Position numbers and translations under genes: made by a program. A stretch of 64,000 nucleotides of DNA from Ranitomeya variabilis (lineage: Eukaryota > Chordata > Amphibia > Anura > Dendrobatidae), in the NCBI RefSeq assembly GCF_051348905.1, contig NC_135238.1, positions 92,627,988-92,691,987 on the forward strand. The letters run 5' to 3'. Below the pieces are notes generated by a model. That model was not told the DNA's origin, searched no databases, and saw nothing but the letters and a program-made list of their open reading frames with translations. Within the stretch, counting starts at the first letter, position 1. Every line of letters begins with the position of its first letter. Of the stretch, positions 8,919-21,155 are shown in pieces.

Positions 8919-9570
8919 TGTTTCCGTCATCATCTCACAAACTTGCCATGGCTACGTATCTACTGATAGTGCAATTGTGAGATTAAGAGTTTCTTCTGCA
9001 TAAGAAATGAACCAGTGCTCAGGTTTTAATGCATGTGACCCTGTGGCTTAGTTGGTTAAAGCACCTGTCTTGTAAACGTGAGACCCTGAGTTCAAATCTC
9101 AGCAGTGCTTTGTTTTCATCATCTCAGAAACAAACCTCCTATCTTTTCTATCATGCCTACTCTGTATCGTAAGCATGTGGCGCTGTGGCTTAGTTGGTTA
9201 AAGCGCCTGTCTTTTAAACAGGAGACACTGAGTTTGAATCTCAGCAGTTCTTTGTTTCCATCATCATCTCACAAACTTGCCATGGCTACGTCTCTACTGA
9301 TAGTGCAATTGTGAGATTAAGAGTTTCTTCTGCATAAGAAATGAACCAGTGCTCAGGTTTTAATACATGTGGTAAGCATGTGACCCTGTGGCTTAGTTGG
9401 TTAAGGCGACTGTCTTGTAAACAAGAGACACTGAGTTGAAATCTCAGCAGTGCTTTGTTTTCATCATCTCAGAAACAAACTTCCTATCTTTTCAATCATT
9501 CCTAATGTTTCCTACTTTTGTCCTTGCCGTGGCATTCCTTCTATCTGCATATTCTATATCATAAGCATGT

Positions 9571-9644
9571 GGCACTGTGGCTTAGTTGGTTAAAGCGCCT
9601 GTCTTGTAAACAGGAGACCCTGAGTTCGAATCTCAAAAGTGCCT
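9571..9644 (+). tRNA. tRNA-Thr-TGT: tRNA-Thr (TGT), class A, acceptor-base variant
   Basis: Mispairs G7·A66 and C49·A65. Next is class D at 9774 rather than B, so a B-C dimer is missing here relative to S2. Confidence 0.58.
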
Positions 9645-9962
9645 TGTTTCCGTCATCATCTCACAAACTTGCCATGGCTACGTATCTACTGATAGTGCAA
9701 TTGTGAGATTAAGAGTTTCTTCTGCATAAGAAATGAACCAGTGCTCAGGTTTTAATACATGTGGTAAGCATGTGACCCTGTGGCTTAGTTGGTTAAGGCG
9801 CCTGTCTTGTAAACAAGAGACACTGAGTTGAAATCTCAGCAGTGCTTTGTTTTCATCATCTCAGAAACAAACTTCCTATCTTTTCAATCATTCCTAATGT
9901 TTCCTACTTTTGTCCTTGCCGTGGCATTCCTTCTATCTGCCTATTCTATATCATAAGCATGT

Positions 9963-10036
9963 GGCACTGTGGCTTAGTTGGTTAAAGCGCCTGTCTTGTA
10001 AACAGGAGACCCTGAGTTCGAATCTCAACAGTGCCT
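9963..10036 (+). tRNA. tRNA-Thr-TGT: tRNA-Thr (TGT), class A
   Basis: Only C49·A65 is unpaired; ACGTAACTAC spacer mark. Next: class B at 10166. Confidence 0.74.
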
Positions 10037-10699
10037 TGTTTCCGTCATCATCTCACAAACTTGCCATGGCTACGTAACTACTGATAGTGCAATTGTGAGA
10101 TTAAGAGTTTCTTCTGCATAAGAAATGAACCAGTGCTCAGGTTTTAATGCATGTTGTAAGAATGTGACCCTGTGGCTTAGTTGGTTAAAGCACCTGTCTT
10201 GTAAACGTGAGACCCTGAGTTCAAATCTCAGCAGTGCTTTGTTTTCATCATCTCAGAAACAAACCTCCTATCTTTTCTATCATGCCTACTCTGTATCGTA
10301 AGCATGTGGTGCTGTGGCTTAGTTGGTTAAAGCGCCTGTCTTTTAAACAGGAGACACTGAGTTTGAATCTCAGCAGTTCTTTGTTTCCATCATCATCTCA
10401 CAAATTTACCATGGCTACGTCTCTACTGATAGTGCAATTGTGAGATTAAGAGTTTCTTCTGCATAAGAAATGAACCAGTGCTCAGGTTTTAATACATGTG
10501 GTAAGCATGTGACCCTGTGGCTAAGTTGGTTAAGGCGACTGTCTTGTAAACAAGAGACACTGAGTTGAAATCTCAGCAGTGCTTTGTTTTCATCATCTCA
10601 GAAACAAACTTCCTATCTTTTCAATCATTCCTAATGTTTCCTACTTTTGTCCTTGCCGTGGCATTCCTTCTATCTGCATATTCTGTATCATAAGCATGT

Positions 10700-10773
10700 G
10701 GCACTGTGGCTTAGTTGGTTAAAGCGCCTGTCTTGTAAACAGTAGACCCTGAGTTCGAATCTCAGCAATGCCT
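10700..10773 (+). tRNA. tRNA-Thr-TGT: tRNA-Thr (TGT), class A, two-stem variant
   Basis: Mispairs C27·T43 and C5·A68; the S2 counterpart of 7335. Next: class D at 10892. Confidence 0.55.
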
Positions 10774-11080
10774 TGTTTCCATCGTTATTTCACAAACTTG
10801 CCATGGCTACGTCTCTACTGATAGTGCAATTGTGAGATTAAGAGTTTCTTCTGCATAAGAAATGAACCAGTGCTCAGGTTTTAATGCATGTGACCCTGTG
10901 GCTTAGTTGGTTAAGGCGACTGTCTTGTAAACAAGAGACACTGAGTTGAAATCTCAGCAGTACTTTGTTTTCATCATCTCAGAAACAAACTTCCTATCTT
11001 TTCAATCATTCCTAATGTTTCCTACTTTTGTCCTTGCCGTGGCATTCCTTCTATCTGCATATTCTATATCATAAGCATGT

Positions 11081-11154
11081 GGCACTGTGGCTTAGTTGGT
11101 TAAAGCGCCTGTCTTGTAAACAGGAGACCCTGAGTTCGAATCTCAACAGTACCT
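11081..11154 (+). tRNA. tRNA-Thr-TGT: tRNA-Thr (TGT), class A, acceptor variant
   Basis: Mispairs C3·A70 and C49·A65. Next: class B at 11284. Confidence 0.6.
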
Positions 11155-11817
11155 TGTTTCCGTCATCATCTCACAAACTTGCCATGGCTACGTATCTACT
11201 GATAGTGCAATTGTGAGATTAAGAGTTTCTTCTGCATAAGAAATGAACCAGTGCTCAGGTTTTAATGCATGTTGTAAGCATGTGACCCTGTGGCGTAGTT
11301 GGTTAAAGCACCTGTCTTGTAAACGTGAGACCCTGAGTTCAAATCTCAGCAGTGCTTTGTTTTCATCATCTCAGAAACAAACCTCCTATCTTTTCTATCA
11401 TGCCTACTCTGTATCGTAAGCATGTGGTGCTGTGGCTTAGTTGGTTAAAGCGCCTGTCTTTTAAACAGGAGACACTGAGTTTGAATCTCAGCAGTTCTTT
11501 GTTTCCATCATCATCTCACAAATTTACCATGGCTACGTCTCTACTGATAGTGCAATTGTGAGATTAAGAGTTTCTTCTGCATAAGAAATGAACCAGTGCT
11601 CAGGTTTTAATACATGTGGTAAGCATGTGACCCTGTGGCTTAATTGGTTAAGGCGACTGTCTTGTAAACAAGAGACACTGAGTTGAAATCTCAGCAGTGC
11701 TTTGTTTTCATCATCTCAGAAACAAACTTCCTATCTTTTCAATCATTCCTAATGTTTCCTACTTTTGTCCTTGCCGTGGCATTCCTTCTATCTGCATATT
11801 CTATATCATAAGCATGT

Positions 11818-11891
11818 GGCACTGTGGCTTAGTTGGTTAAAGCACCTGTCTTGTAAACAGGAGACCCTGAGTTCGAATCTCAGCAGTGCCT
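11818..11891 (+). tRNA. tRNA-Thr-TGT: tRNA-Thr (TGT), fully paired class A
   Basis: All stems paired, A26; the S2 counterpart of 8453. Next: class D at 12021. Confidence 0.85.
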
Positions 11892-12209
11892 TGTTTCCAT
11901 CATCATCTCACAAACTTGCCATGGCTACGTCTCTACTGATAGTGCAATTGTGAGATTAAGAGTTTCTTCTGCATAAGAAATGAACCAGTGCTCAGGTTTT
12001 AATACATGTGGTAAGCATGTGACCCTGTGGCTTAGTTGGTTAAGGCGACTGTCTTGTAAACAAGAGACACTGAGTTGAAATCTCAGCAGTGCTTTGTTTT
12101 CATCATCTCAGAAACAAACTTCCTATCTTTTCAATCATTCCTAATGTTTCCTACTTTTGTCCTTGCCGTGGCATTCCTTCTATCTGCATATTCTATATCA
12201 TAAGCATGT

Positions 12210-12283
12210 GGCACTGTGGCTTAGTTGGTTAAAGCGCCTGTCTTGTAAACAGGAGACCCTGAGTTCGAATCTCAAAAGTGCCT
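12210..12283 (+). tRNA. tRNA-Thr-TGT: tRNA-Thr (TGT), class A, acceptor-base variant
   Basis: Mispairs G7·A66 and C49·A65. Next: class B at 12402. Confidence 0.58.
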
Positions 12284-12935
12284 TGTTTCCGTCATCATCT
12301 CACAAACTTGCCATGGCTACGTATCTACTGATAGTGCAATTGTGAGATTAAGAGTTTCTTCTGCATAAGAAATGAACCAGTGCTCAGGTTTTAATGCATG
12401 TGACCCTGTGGCTTAGTTGGTTAAAGCACCTGTCTTGTAAACGTGAGACCCTGAGTTCAAATCTCAGCAGTGCTTTGTTTTCATCATCTCAGAAACAAAC
12501 CTCCTATCTTTTCTATCATGCCTACTCTGTATCGTAAGCATGTGGCGCTGTGGCTTAGTTGGTTAAAGCGCCTGTCTTTTAAACAGGAGACACTGAGTTT
12601 GAATCTCAGCAGTTCTTTGTTTCCATCATCATCTCACAAACTTGCCATGGCTACGTCTCTACTGATAGTGCAATTGTGAGATTAAGAGTTTCTTCTGCAT
12701 AAGAAATGAACCAGTGCTCAGGTTTTAATACATGTGGTAAGCATGTGACCCTGTGGCTTAGTTGGTTAAGGCGACTGTCTTGTAAACAAGAGACACTGAG
12801 TTGAAATCTCAGCAGTGCTTTGTTTTCATCATCTCAGAAACAAACTTCCTATCTTTTCAATCATTCCTAATGTTTCCTACTTTTGTCCTTGCCGTGGCAT
12901 TCCTTCTATCTGCATATTCTATATCATAAGCATGT

Positions 12936-13009
12936 GGCACTGTGGCTTAGTTGGTTAAAGCGCCTGTCTTGTAAACAGGAGACCCTGAGTTCGAATCTCA
13001 AAAGTGCCT
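12936..13009 (+). tRNA. tRNA-Thr-TGT: tRNA-Thr (TGT), class A, acceptor-base variant
   Basis: Mispairs G7·A66 and C49·A65. Next: class B at 13128. Confidence 0.58.
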
Positions 13010-13661
13010 TGTTTCCGTCATCATCTCACAAACTTGCCATGGCTACGTATCTACTGATAGTGCAATTGTGAGATTAAGAGTTTCTTCTGCATAAGAAATG
13101 AACCAGTGCTCAGGTTTTAATGCATGTGACCCTGTGGCTTAGTTGGTTAAAGCACCTGTCTTGTAAACGTGAGACCCTGAGTTCAAATCTCAGCAGTGCT
13201 TTGTTTTCATCATCTCAGAAACAAACCTCCTATCTTTTCTATCATGCCTACTCTGTATCGTAAGCATGTGGCGCTGTGGCTTAGTTGGTTAAAGCGCCTG
13301 TCTTTTAAACAGGAGACACTGAGTTTGAATCTCAGCAGTTCTTTGTTTCCATCATCATCTCACAAATTTACCATGGCTACGTCTCTACTGATAGTGCAAT
13401 TGTGAGATTAAGAGTTTCTTCTGCATAAGAAATGAACCAGTGCTCAGGTTTTAATACATGTGGTAAGCATGTGACCCTGTGGCTTAGTTGGTTAAGGCGC
13501 CTGTCTTGTAAACAAGAGACACTGAGTTGAAATCTCAGCAGTGCTTTGTTTTCATCATCTCAGAAACAAACTTCCTATCTTTTCAATCATTCCTAATGTT
13601 TCCTACTTTTGTCCTTGCCGTGGCATTCCTTCTATCTGCCTATTCTATATCATAAGCATGT

Positions 13662-13735
13662 GGCACTGTGGCTTAGTTGGTTAAAGCGCCTGTCTTGTAA
13701 ACAGGAGACCCTGAGTTCGAATCTCAACAGTGCCT
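13662..13735 (+). tRNA. tRNA-Thr-TGT: tRNA-Thr (TGT), class A
   Basis: Only C49·A65 is unpaired. Next: class B at 13865. Confidence 0.74.
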
Positions 13736-14398
13736 TGTTTCCGTCATCATCTCACAAACTTGCCATGGCTACGTAACTACTGATAGTGCAATTGTGAGAT
13801 TAAGAGTTTCTTCTGCATAAGAAATGAACCAGTGCTCAGGTTTTAATGCATGTTGTAAGAATGTGACCCTGTGGCTTAGTTGGTTAAAGCACCTGTCTTG
13901 TAAACGTGAGACCCTGAGTTCAAATCTCAGCAGTGCTTTGTTTTCATCATCTCAGAAACAAACCTCCTATCTTTTCTATCATGCCTACTCTGTATCGTAA
14001 GCATGTGGTGCTGTGGCTTAGTTGGTTAAAGCGCCTGTCTTGTAAACAGGAGACACTGAGTTTGAATCTCAGCAGTTCTTTGTTTCCATCATCATCTCAC
14101 AAATTTACCATGGCTACGTCTCTACTGATAGTGCAATTGTGAGATTAAGAGTTTCTTCTGCATAAGAAATGAACCAGTGCTCAGGTTTTAATACATGTGG
14201 TAAGCATGTGACCCTGTGGCTTAGTTGGTTAAGGCGCCTGTCTTGTAAACAAGAGACACTGAGTTGAAATCTCAGCAGTGCTTTGTTTTCATCATCTCAG
14301 AAACAAACTTCCTATCTTTTCAATCATTCCTAATGTTTCCTACTTTTGTCCTTGCCGTGGCATTCCTTCTATCTGCCTATTCTATATCATAAGCATGT

Positions 14399-14472
14399 GG
14401 CACTGTGGCTTAGTTGGTTAAAGCGCCTGTCTTGTAAACAGGAGACCCTGAGTTCGAATCTCAACAGTGCCT
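14399..14472 (+). tRNA. tRNA-Thr-TGT: tRNA-Thr (TGT), class A
   Basis: Only C49·A65 is unpaired. Next: class B at 14602. The tetramer it belongs to is an extra copy relative to S1. Confidence 0.74.
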
Positions 14473-15135
14473 TGTTTCCGTCATCATCTCACAAACTTGC
14501 CATGGCTACGTAACTACTGATAGTGCAATTGTGAGATTAAGAGTTTCTTCTGCATAAGAAATGAACCAGTGCTCAGGTTTTAATGCATGTTGTAAGAATG
14601 TGACCCTGTGGCTTAGTTGGTTAAAGCACCTGTCTTGTAAACGTGAGACCCTGAGTTCAAATCTCAGCAGTGCTTTGTTTTCATCATCTCAGAAACAAAC
14701 CTCCTATCTTTTCTATCATGCCTACTCTGTATCGTAAGCATGTGGTGCTGTGGCTTAGTTGGTTAAAGCGCCTGTCTTGTAAACAGGAGACACTGAGTTT
14801 GAATCTCAGCAGTTCTTTGTTTCCATCATCATCTCACAAATTTACCATGGCTACGTCTCTACTGATAGTGCAATTGTGAGATTAAGAGTTTCTTCTGCAT
14901 AAGAAATGAACCAGTGCTCAGGTTTTAATACATGTGGTAAGCATGTGACCCTGTGGCTAAGTTGGTTAAGGCGACTGTCTTGTAAACAAGAGACACTGAG
15001 TTGAAATCTCAGCAGTGCTTTGTTTTCATCATCTCAGAAACAAACTTCCTATCTTTTCAATCATTCCTAATGTTTCCTACTTTTGTCCTTGCCGTGGCAT
15101 TCCTTCTATCTGCATATTCTGTATCATAAGCATGT

Positions 15136-15209
15136 GGCACTGTGGCTTAGTTGGTTAAAGCGCCTGTCTTGTAAACAGTAGACCCTGAGTTCGAATCTCA
15201 GCAATGCCT
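15136..15209 (+). tRNA. tRNA-Thr-TGT: tRNA-Thr (TGT), class A, two-stem variant
   Basis: Mispairs C27·T43 and C5·A68. Its trailer has a private change, CCATTGTTATTTC. Next: class D at 15328. Confidence 0.55.
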
Positions 15210-15516
15210 TGTTTCCATTGTTATTTCACAAACTTGCCATGGCTACGTCTCTACTGATAGTGCAATTGTGAGATTAAGAGTTTCTTCTGCATAAGAAATG
15301 AACCAGTGCTCAGGTTTTAATGCATGTGACCCTGTGGCTTAGTTGGTTAAGGCGACTGTCTTGTAAACAAGAGACACTGAGTTGAAATCTCAGCAGTACT
15401 TTGTTTTCATCATCTCAGAAACAAACTTCCTATCTTTTCAATCATTCCTAATGTTTCCTACTTTTGTCCTTGCCGTGGCATTCCTTCTATCTGCATATTC
15501 TATATCATAAGCATGT

Positions 15517-15590
15517 GGCACTGTGGCTTAGTTGGTTAAAGCGCCTGTCTTGTAAACAGGAGACCCTGAGTTCGAATCTCAACAGTACCT
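15517..15590 (+). tRNA. tRNA-Thr-TGT: tRNA-Thr (TGT), class A, acceptor variant
   Basis: Mispairs C3·A70 and C49·A65. Next: class B at 15720. Confidence 0.6.
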
Positions 15591-16253
15591 TGTTTCCGTC
15601 ATCATCTCACAAACTTGCCATGGCTACGTATCTACTGATAGTGCAATTGTGAGATTAAGAGTTTCTTCTGCATAAGAAATGAACCAGTGCTCAGGTTTTA
15701 ATGCATGTTGTAAGCATGTGACCCTGTGGCTTAGTTGGTTAAAGCACCTGTCTTGTAAACGTGAGACCCTGAGTTCAAATCTCAGCAGTGCTTTGTTTTC
15801 ATCATCTCAGAAACAAACCTCCTATCTTTTCTATCATGCCTACTCTGTATCGTAAGCATGTGGTGCTGTGGCTTAGTTGGTTAAAGCGCCTGTCTTTTAA
15901 ACAGGAGACACTGAGTTTGAATCTCAGCAGTTCTTTGTTTCCATCATCATCTCACAAATTTACCATGGCTACGTCTCTACTGATAGTGCAATTGTGAGAT
16001 TAAGAGTTTCTTCTGCATAAGAAATGAACCAGTGCTCAGGTTTTAATACATGTGGTAAGCATGTGACCCTGTGGCTTAATTGGTTAAGGCGACTGTCTTG
16101 TAAACAAGAGACACTGAGTTGAAATCTCAGCAGTGCTTTGTTTTCATCATCTCAGAAACAAACTTCCTATCTTTTCAATCATTCCTAATGTTTCCTACTT
16201 TTGTCCTTGCCGTGGCATTCCTTCTATCTGCATATTCTATATCATAAGCATGT

Positions 16254-16327
16254 GGCACTGTGGCTTAGTTGGTTAAAGCACCTGTCTTGTAAACAGGAGA
16301 CCCTGAGTTCGAATCTCAGCAGTGCCT
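16254..16327 (+). tRNA. tRNA-Thr-TGT: tRNA-Thr (TGT), fully paired class A
   Basis: All stems paired, A26; the S3 counterpart of 8453. Next: class D at 16457. Confidence 0.85.
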
Positions 16328-16645
16328 TGTTTCCATCATCATCTCACAAACTTGCCATGGCTACGTCTCTACTGATAGTGCAATTGTGAGATTAAGAGTT
16401 TCTTCTGCATAAGAAATGAACCAGTGCTCAGGTTTTAATACATGTGGTAAGCATGTGACCCTGTGGCTTAGTTGGTTAAGGCGACTGTCTTGTAAACAAG
16501 AGACACTGAGTTGAAATCTCAGCAGTGCTTTGTTTTCATCATCTCAGAAACAAACTTCCTATCTTTTCAATCATTCCTAATGTTTCCTACTTTTGTCCTT
16601 GCCGTGGCATTCCTTCTATCTGCATATTCTATATCATAAGCATGT

Positions 16646-16719
16646 GGCACTGTGGCTTAGTTGGTTAAAGCGCCTGTCTTGTAAACAGGAGACCCTGAGT
16701 TCGAATCTCAAAAGTGCCT
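16646..16719 (+). tRNA. tRNA-Thr-TGT: tRNA-Thr (TGT), class A, acceptor-base variant
   Basis: Mispairs G7·A66 and C49·A65. Next: class B at 16838. Confidence 0.58.
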
Positions 16720-17371
16720 TGTTTCCGTCATCATCTCACAAACTTGCCATGGCTACGTATCTACTGATAGTGCAATTGTGAGATTAAGAGTTTCTTCTGC
16801 ATAAGAAATGAACCAGTGCTCAGGTTTTAATGCATGTGACCCTGTGGCTTAGTTGGTTAAAGCACCTGTCTTGTAAACGTGAGACCCTGAGTTCAAATCT
16901 CAGCAGTGCTTTGTTTTCATCATCTCAGAAACAAACCTCCTATCTTTTCTATCATGCCTACTCTGTATCGTAAGCATGTGGCGCTGTGGCTTAGTTGGTT
17001 AAAGCGCCTGTCTTTTAAACAGGAGACACTGAGTTTGAATCTCAGCAGTTCTTTGTTTCCATCATCATCTCACAAATTTACCATGGCTACGTCTCTACTG
17101 ATAGTGCAATTGTGAGATTAAGAGTTTCTTCTGCATAAGAAATGAACCAGTGCTCAGGTTTTAATACATGTGGTAAGCATGTGACCCTGTGGCTTAGTTG
17201 GTTAAGGCGCCTGTCTTGTAAACAAGAGACACTGAGTTGAAATCTCAGCAGTGCTTTGTTTTCATCATCTCAGAAACAAACTTCCTATCTTTTCAATCAT
17301 TCCTAATGTTTCCTACTTTTGTCCTTGCCGTGGCATTCCTTCTATCTGCCTATTCTATATCATAAGCATGT

Positions 17372-17445
17372 GGCACTGTGGCTTAGTTGGTTAAAGCGCC
17401 TGTCTTGTAAACAGGAGACCCTGAGTTCGAATCTCAACAGTGCCT
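17372..17445 (+). tRNA. tRNA-Thr-TGT: tRNA-Thr (TGT), class A
   Basis: Only C49·A65 is unpaired. Next: class B at 17575. Confidence 0.74.
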
Positions 17446-18108
17446 TGTTTCCGTCATCATCTCACAAACTTGCCATGGCTACGTAACTACTGATAGTGCA
17501 ATTGTGAGATTAAGAGTTTCTTCTGCATAAGAAATGAACCAGTGCTCAGGTTTTAATGCATGTTGTAAGAATGTGACCCTGTGGCTTAGTTGGTTAAAGC
17601 ACCTGTCTTGTAAACGTGAGACCCTGAGTTCAAATCTCAGCAGTGCTTTGTTTTCATCATCTCAGAAACAAACCTCCTATCTTTTCTATCATGCCTACTC
17701 TGTATCGTAAGCATGTGGTGCTGTGGCTTAGTTGGTTAAAGCGCCTGTCTTGTAAACAGGAGACACTGAGTTTGAATCTCAGCAGTTCTTTGTTTCCATC
17801 ATCATCTCACAAATTTACCATGGCTACGTCTCTACTGATAGTGCAATTGTGAGATTAAGAGTTTCTTCTGCATAAGAAATGAACCAGTGCTCAGGTTTTA
17901 ATACATGTGGTAAGCATGTGACCCTGTGGCTTAGTTGGTTAAGGCGACTGTCTTGTAAACAAGAGACACTGAGTTGAAATCTCAGCAGTGCTTTGTTTTC
18001 ATCATCTCAGAAACAAACTTCCTATCTTTTCAATCATTCCTAATGTTTCCTACTTTTGTCCTTGCCGTGGCATTCCTTCTATCTGCATATTCTATATCAT
18101 AAGCATGT

Positions 18109-18182
18109 GGCACTGTGGCTTAGTTGGTTAAAGCACCTGTCTTGTAAACAGGAGACCCTGAGTTCGAATCTCAGCAGTGCCT
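18109..18182 (+). tRNA. tRNA-Thr-TGT: tRNA-Thr (TGT), fully paired class A
   Basis: All stems paired, A26. This is the only member of its sub-lineage followed by class B (18312) rather than D, which points to a recombination joining two repeat contexts. Confidence 0.85.
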
Positions 18183-18845
18183 TGTTTCCATCATCATCTC
18201 ACAAACTTGCCATGGCTACGTCTCTACTGATAGTGCAATTGTGAGATTAAGAGTTTCTTCTGCATAAGAAATGAACCAGTGCTCAGGTTTTAATGCATGT
18301 TGTAAGAATGTGACCCTGTGGCTTAGTTGGTTAAAGCACCTGTCTTGTAAACGTGAGACCCTGAGTTCAAATCTCAGCAGTGCTTTGTTTTCATCATCTC
18401 AGAAACAAACCTCCTATCTTTTCTATCATGCCTACTCTGTATCGTAAGCATGTGGTGCTGTGGCTTAGTTGGTTAAAGCGCCTGTCTTGTAAACAGGAGA
18501 CACTGAGTTTGAATCTCAGCAGTTCTTTGTTTCCATCATCATCTCACAAATTTACCATGGCTACGTCTCTACTGATAGTGCAATTGTGAGATTAAGAGTT
18601 TCTTCTGCATAAGAAATGAACCAGTGCTCAGGTTTTAATACATGTGGTAAGCATGTGACCCTGTGGCTAAGTTGGTTAAGGCGACTGTCTTGTAAACAAG
18701 AGACACTGAGTTGAAATCTCAGCAGTGCTTTGTTTTCATCATCTCAGAAACAAACTTCCTATCTTTTCAATCATTCCTAATGTTTCCTACTTTTGTCCTT
18801 GCCGTGGCATTCCTTCTATCTGCATATTCTGTATCATAAGCATGT

Positions 18846-18919
18846 GGCACTGTGGCTTAGTTGGTTAAAGCGCCTGTCTTGTAAACAGTAGACCCTGAGT
18901 TCGAATCTCAGCAATGCCT
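18846..18919 (+). tRNA. tRNA-Thr-TGT: tRNA-Thr (TGT), class A, two-stem variant
   Basis: Mispairs C27·T43 and C5·A68; the S4 counterpart of 7335. Next: class D at 19038. Confidence 0.55.
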
Positions 18920-19226
18920 TGTTTCCATCGTTATTTCACAAACTTGCCATGGCTACGTCTCTACTGATAGTGCAATTGTGAGATTAAGAGTTTCTTCTGC
19001 ATAAGAAATGAACCAGTGCTCAGGTTTTAATGCATGTGACCCTGTGGCTTAGTTGGTTAAGGCGACTGTCTTGTAAACAAGAGACACTGAGTTGAAATCT
19101 CAGCAGTACTTTGTTTTCATCATCTCAGAAACAAACTTCCTATCTTTTCAATCATTCCTAATGTTTCCTACTTTTGTCCTTGCCGTGGCATTCCTTCTAT
19201 CTGCATATTCTATATCATAAGCATGT

Positions 19227-19300
19227 GGCACTGTGGCTTAGTTGGTTAAAGCGCCTGTCTTGTAAACAGGAGACCCTGAGTTCGAATCTCAACAGTACCT
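19227..19300 (+). tRNA. tRNA-Thr-TGT: tRNA-Thr (TGT), class A, acceptor variant
   Basis: Mispairs C3·A70 and C49·A65. Next: class B at 19430. Confidence 0.6.
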
Positions 19301-19963
19301 TGTTTCCGTCATCATCTCACAAACTTGCCATGGCTACGTATCTACTGATAGTGCAATTGTGAGATTAAGAGTTTCTTCTGCATAAGAAATGAACCAGTGC
19401 TCAGGTTTTAATGCATGTTGTAAGCATGTGACCCTGTGGCTTAGTTGGTTAAAGCACCTGTCTTGTAAACGTGAGACCCTGAGTTCAAATCTCAGCAGTG
19501 CTTTGTTTTCATCATCTCAGAAACAAACCTCCTATCTTTTCTATCATGCCTACTCTGTATCGTAAGCATGTGGTGCTGTGGCTTAGTTGGTTAAAGCGCC
19601 TGTCTTTTAAACAGGAGACACTGAGTTTGAATCTCAGCAGTTCTTTGTTTCCATCATCATCTCACAAATTTACCATGGCTACGTCTCTACTGATAGTGCA
19701 ATTGTGAGATTAAGAGTTTCTTCTGCATAAGAAATGAACCAGTGCTCAGGTTTTAATACATGTGGTAAGCATGTGACCCTGTGGCTTAATTGGTTAAGGC
19801 GACTGTCTTGTAAACAAGAGACACTGAGTTGAAATCTCAGCAGTGCTTTGTTTTCATCATCTCAGAAACAAACTTCCTATCTTTTCAATCATTCCTAATG
19901 TTTCCTACTTTTGTCCTTGCCGTGGCATTCCTTCTATCTGCATATTCTATATCATAAGCATGT

Positions 19964-20037
19964 GGCACTGTGGCTTAGTTGGTTAAAGCACCTGTCTTGT
20001 AAACAGGAGACCCTGAGTTCGAATCTCAGCAGTGCCT
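19964..20037 (+). tRNA. tRNA-Thr-TGT: tRNA-Thr (TGT), fully paired class A
   Basis: All stems paired, A26; the S4 counterpart of 8453. Next: class D at 20167. Confidence 0.85.
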
Positions 20038-20355
20038 TGTTTCCATCATCATCTCACAAACTTGCCATGGCTACGTCTCTACTGATAGTGCAATTGTGAG
20101 ATTAAGAGTTTCTTCTGCATAAGAAATGAACCAGTGCTCAGGTTTTAATACATGTGGTAAGCATGTGACCCTGTGGCTTAGTTGGTTAAGGCGACTGTCT
20201 TGTAAACAAGAGACACTGAGTTGAAATCTCAGCAGTGCTTTGTTTTCATCATCTCAGAAACAAACTTCCTATCTTTTCAATCATTCCTAATGTTTCCTAC
20301 TTTTGTCCTTGCCGTGGCATTCCTTCTATCTGCATATTCTATATCATAAGCATGT

Positions 20356-20429
20356 GGCACTGTGGCTTAGTTGGTTAAAGCGCCTGTCTTGTAAACAGGA
20401 GACCCTGAGTTCGAATCTCAAAAGTGCCT
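20356..20429 (+). tRNA. tRNA-Thr-TGT: tRNA-Thr (TGT), class A, acceptor-base variant
   Basis: Mispairs G7·A66 and C49·A65. Next: class B at 20548. Confidence 0.58.
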
Positions 20430-21081
20430 TGTTTCCGTCATCATCTCACAAACTTGCCATGGCTACGTATCTACTGATAGTGCAATTGTGAGATTAAGAG
20501 TTTCTTCTGCATAAGAAATGAACCAGTGCTCAGGTTTTAATGCATGTGACCCTGTGGCTTAGTTGGTTAAAGCACCTGTCTTGTAAACGTGAGACCCTGA
20601 GTTCAAATCTCAGCAGTGCTTTGTTTTCATCATCTCAGAAACAAACCTCCTATCTTTTCTATCATGCCTACTCTGTATCGTAAGCATGTGGCGCTGTGGC
20701 TTAGTTGGTTAAAGCGCCTGTCTTTTAAACAGGAGACACTGAGTTTGAATCTCAGCAGTTCTTTGTTTCCATCATCATCTCACAAATTTACCATGGCTAC
20801 GTCTCTACTGATAGTGCAATTGTGAGATTAAGAGTTTCTTCTGCATAAGAAATGAACCAGTGCTCAGGTTTTAATACATGTGGTAAGCATGTGACCCTGT
20901 GGCTTAGTTGGTTAAGGCGCCTGTGTTGTAAACAAGAGACACTGAGTTGAAATCTCAGCAGTGCTTTGTTTTCATCATCTCAGAAACAAACTTCCTATCT
21001 TTTCAATCATTCCTAATGTTTCCTACTTTTGTCCTTGCCGTGGCATTCCTTCTATCTGCCTATTCTATATCATAAGCATGT

Positions 21082-21155
21082 GGCACTGTGGCTTAGTTGG
21101 TTAAAGCGCCTGTCTTGTAAACAGGAGACCCTGAGTTCGAATCTCAACAGTGCCT
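21082..21155 (+). tRNA. tRNA-Thr-TGT: tRNA-Thr (TGT), class A
   Basis: Only C49·A65 is unpaired. Next: class B at 21285. Confidence 0.74.

Larger units (their letters stand above)
7146..10510 (+). repeat. Super-repeat copy S1 (3365 bp)
   Basis: It opens with a D copy carrying the rare change GGCTAAG in its D arm (7146). Class starts: D 7146, 7527, 8264, 8656, 9382, 9774; B 7919, 9037, 10166; C-TTT 8061, 9179, 10308. Diagnostic markers in order are the A copy at 7335 with CAATGCC, the B at 7919 with GGCGTAG, the D at 8264 with CTTAATTGG and the fully paired A at 8453. The same order recurs in S2 to S4, apart from the B marker, which recurs only in S2. Confidence 0.92.
10511..14946 (+). repeat. 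Super-repeat copy S2 (4436 bp)
   Basis: It repeats S1 marker for marker at offset 3365 as far as about 13070, then adds tetramers of the C-TGT type. Class starts: D 10511, 10892, 11629, 12021, 12747, 13473, 14210; B 11284, 12402, 13128, 13865, 14602; C-TTT 11426, 12544, 13270; C-TGT 14007, 14744. Confidence 0.92.
14947..18656 (+). repeat. Super-repeat copy S3 (3710 bp)
   Basis: It aligns to S2 at offset 4436 through its first half. Class starts: D 14947, 15328, 16065, 16457, 17183, 17920; B 15720, 16838, 17575, 18312; C-TTT 15862, 16980; C-TGT 17717, 18454. Unlike S1 and S2, the B at 15720 has the common GGCTTAG rather than GGCGTAG. A second fully paired A sits at 18109. Confidence 0.92.
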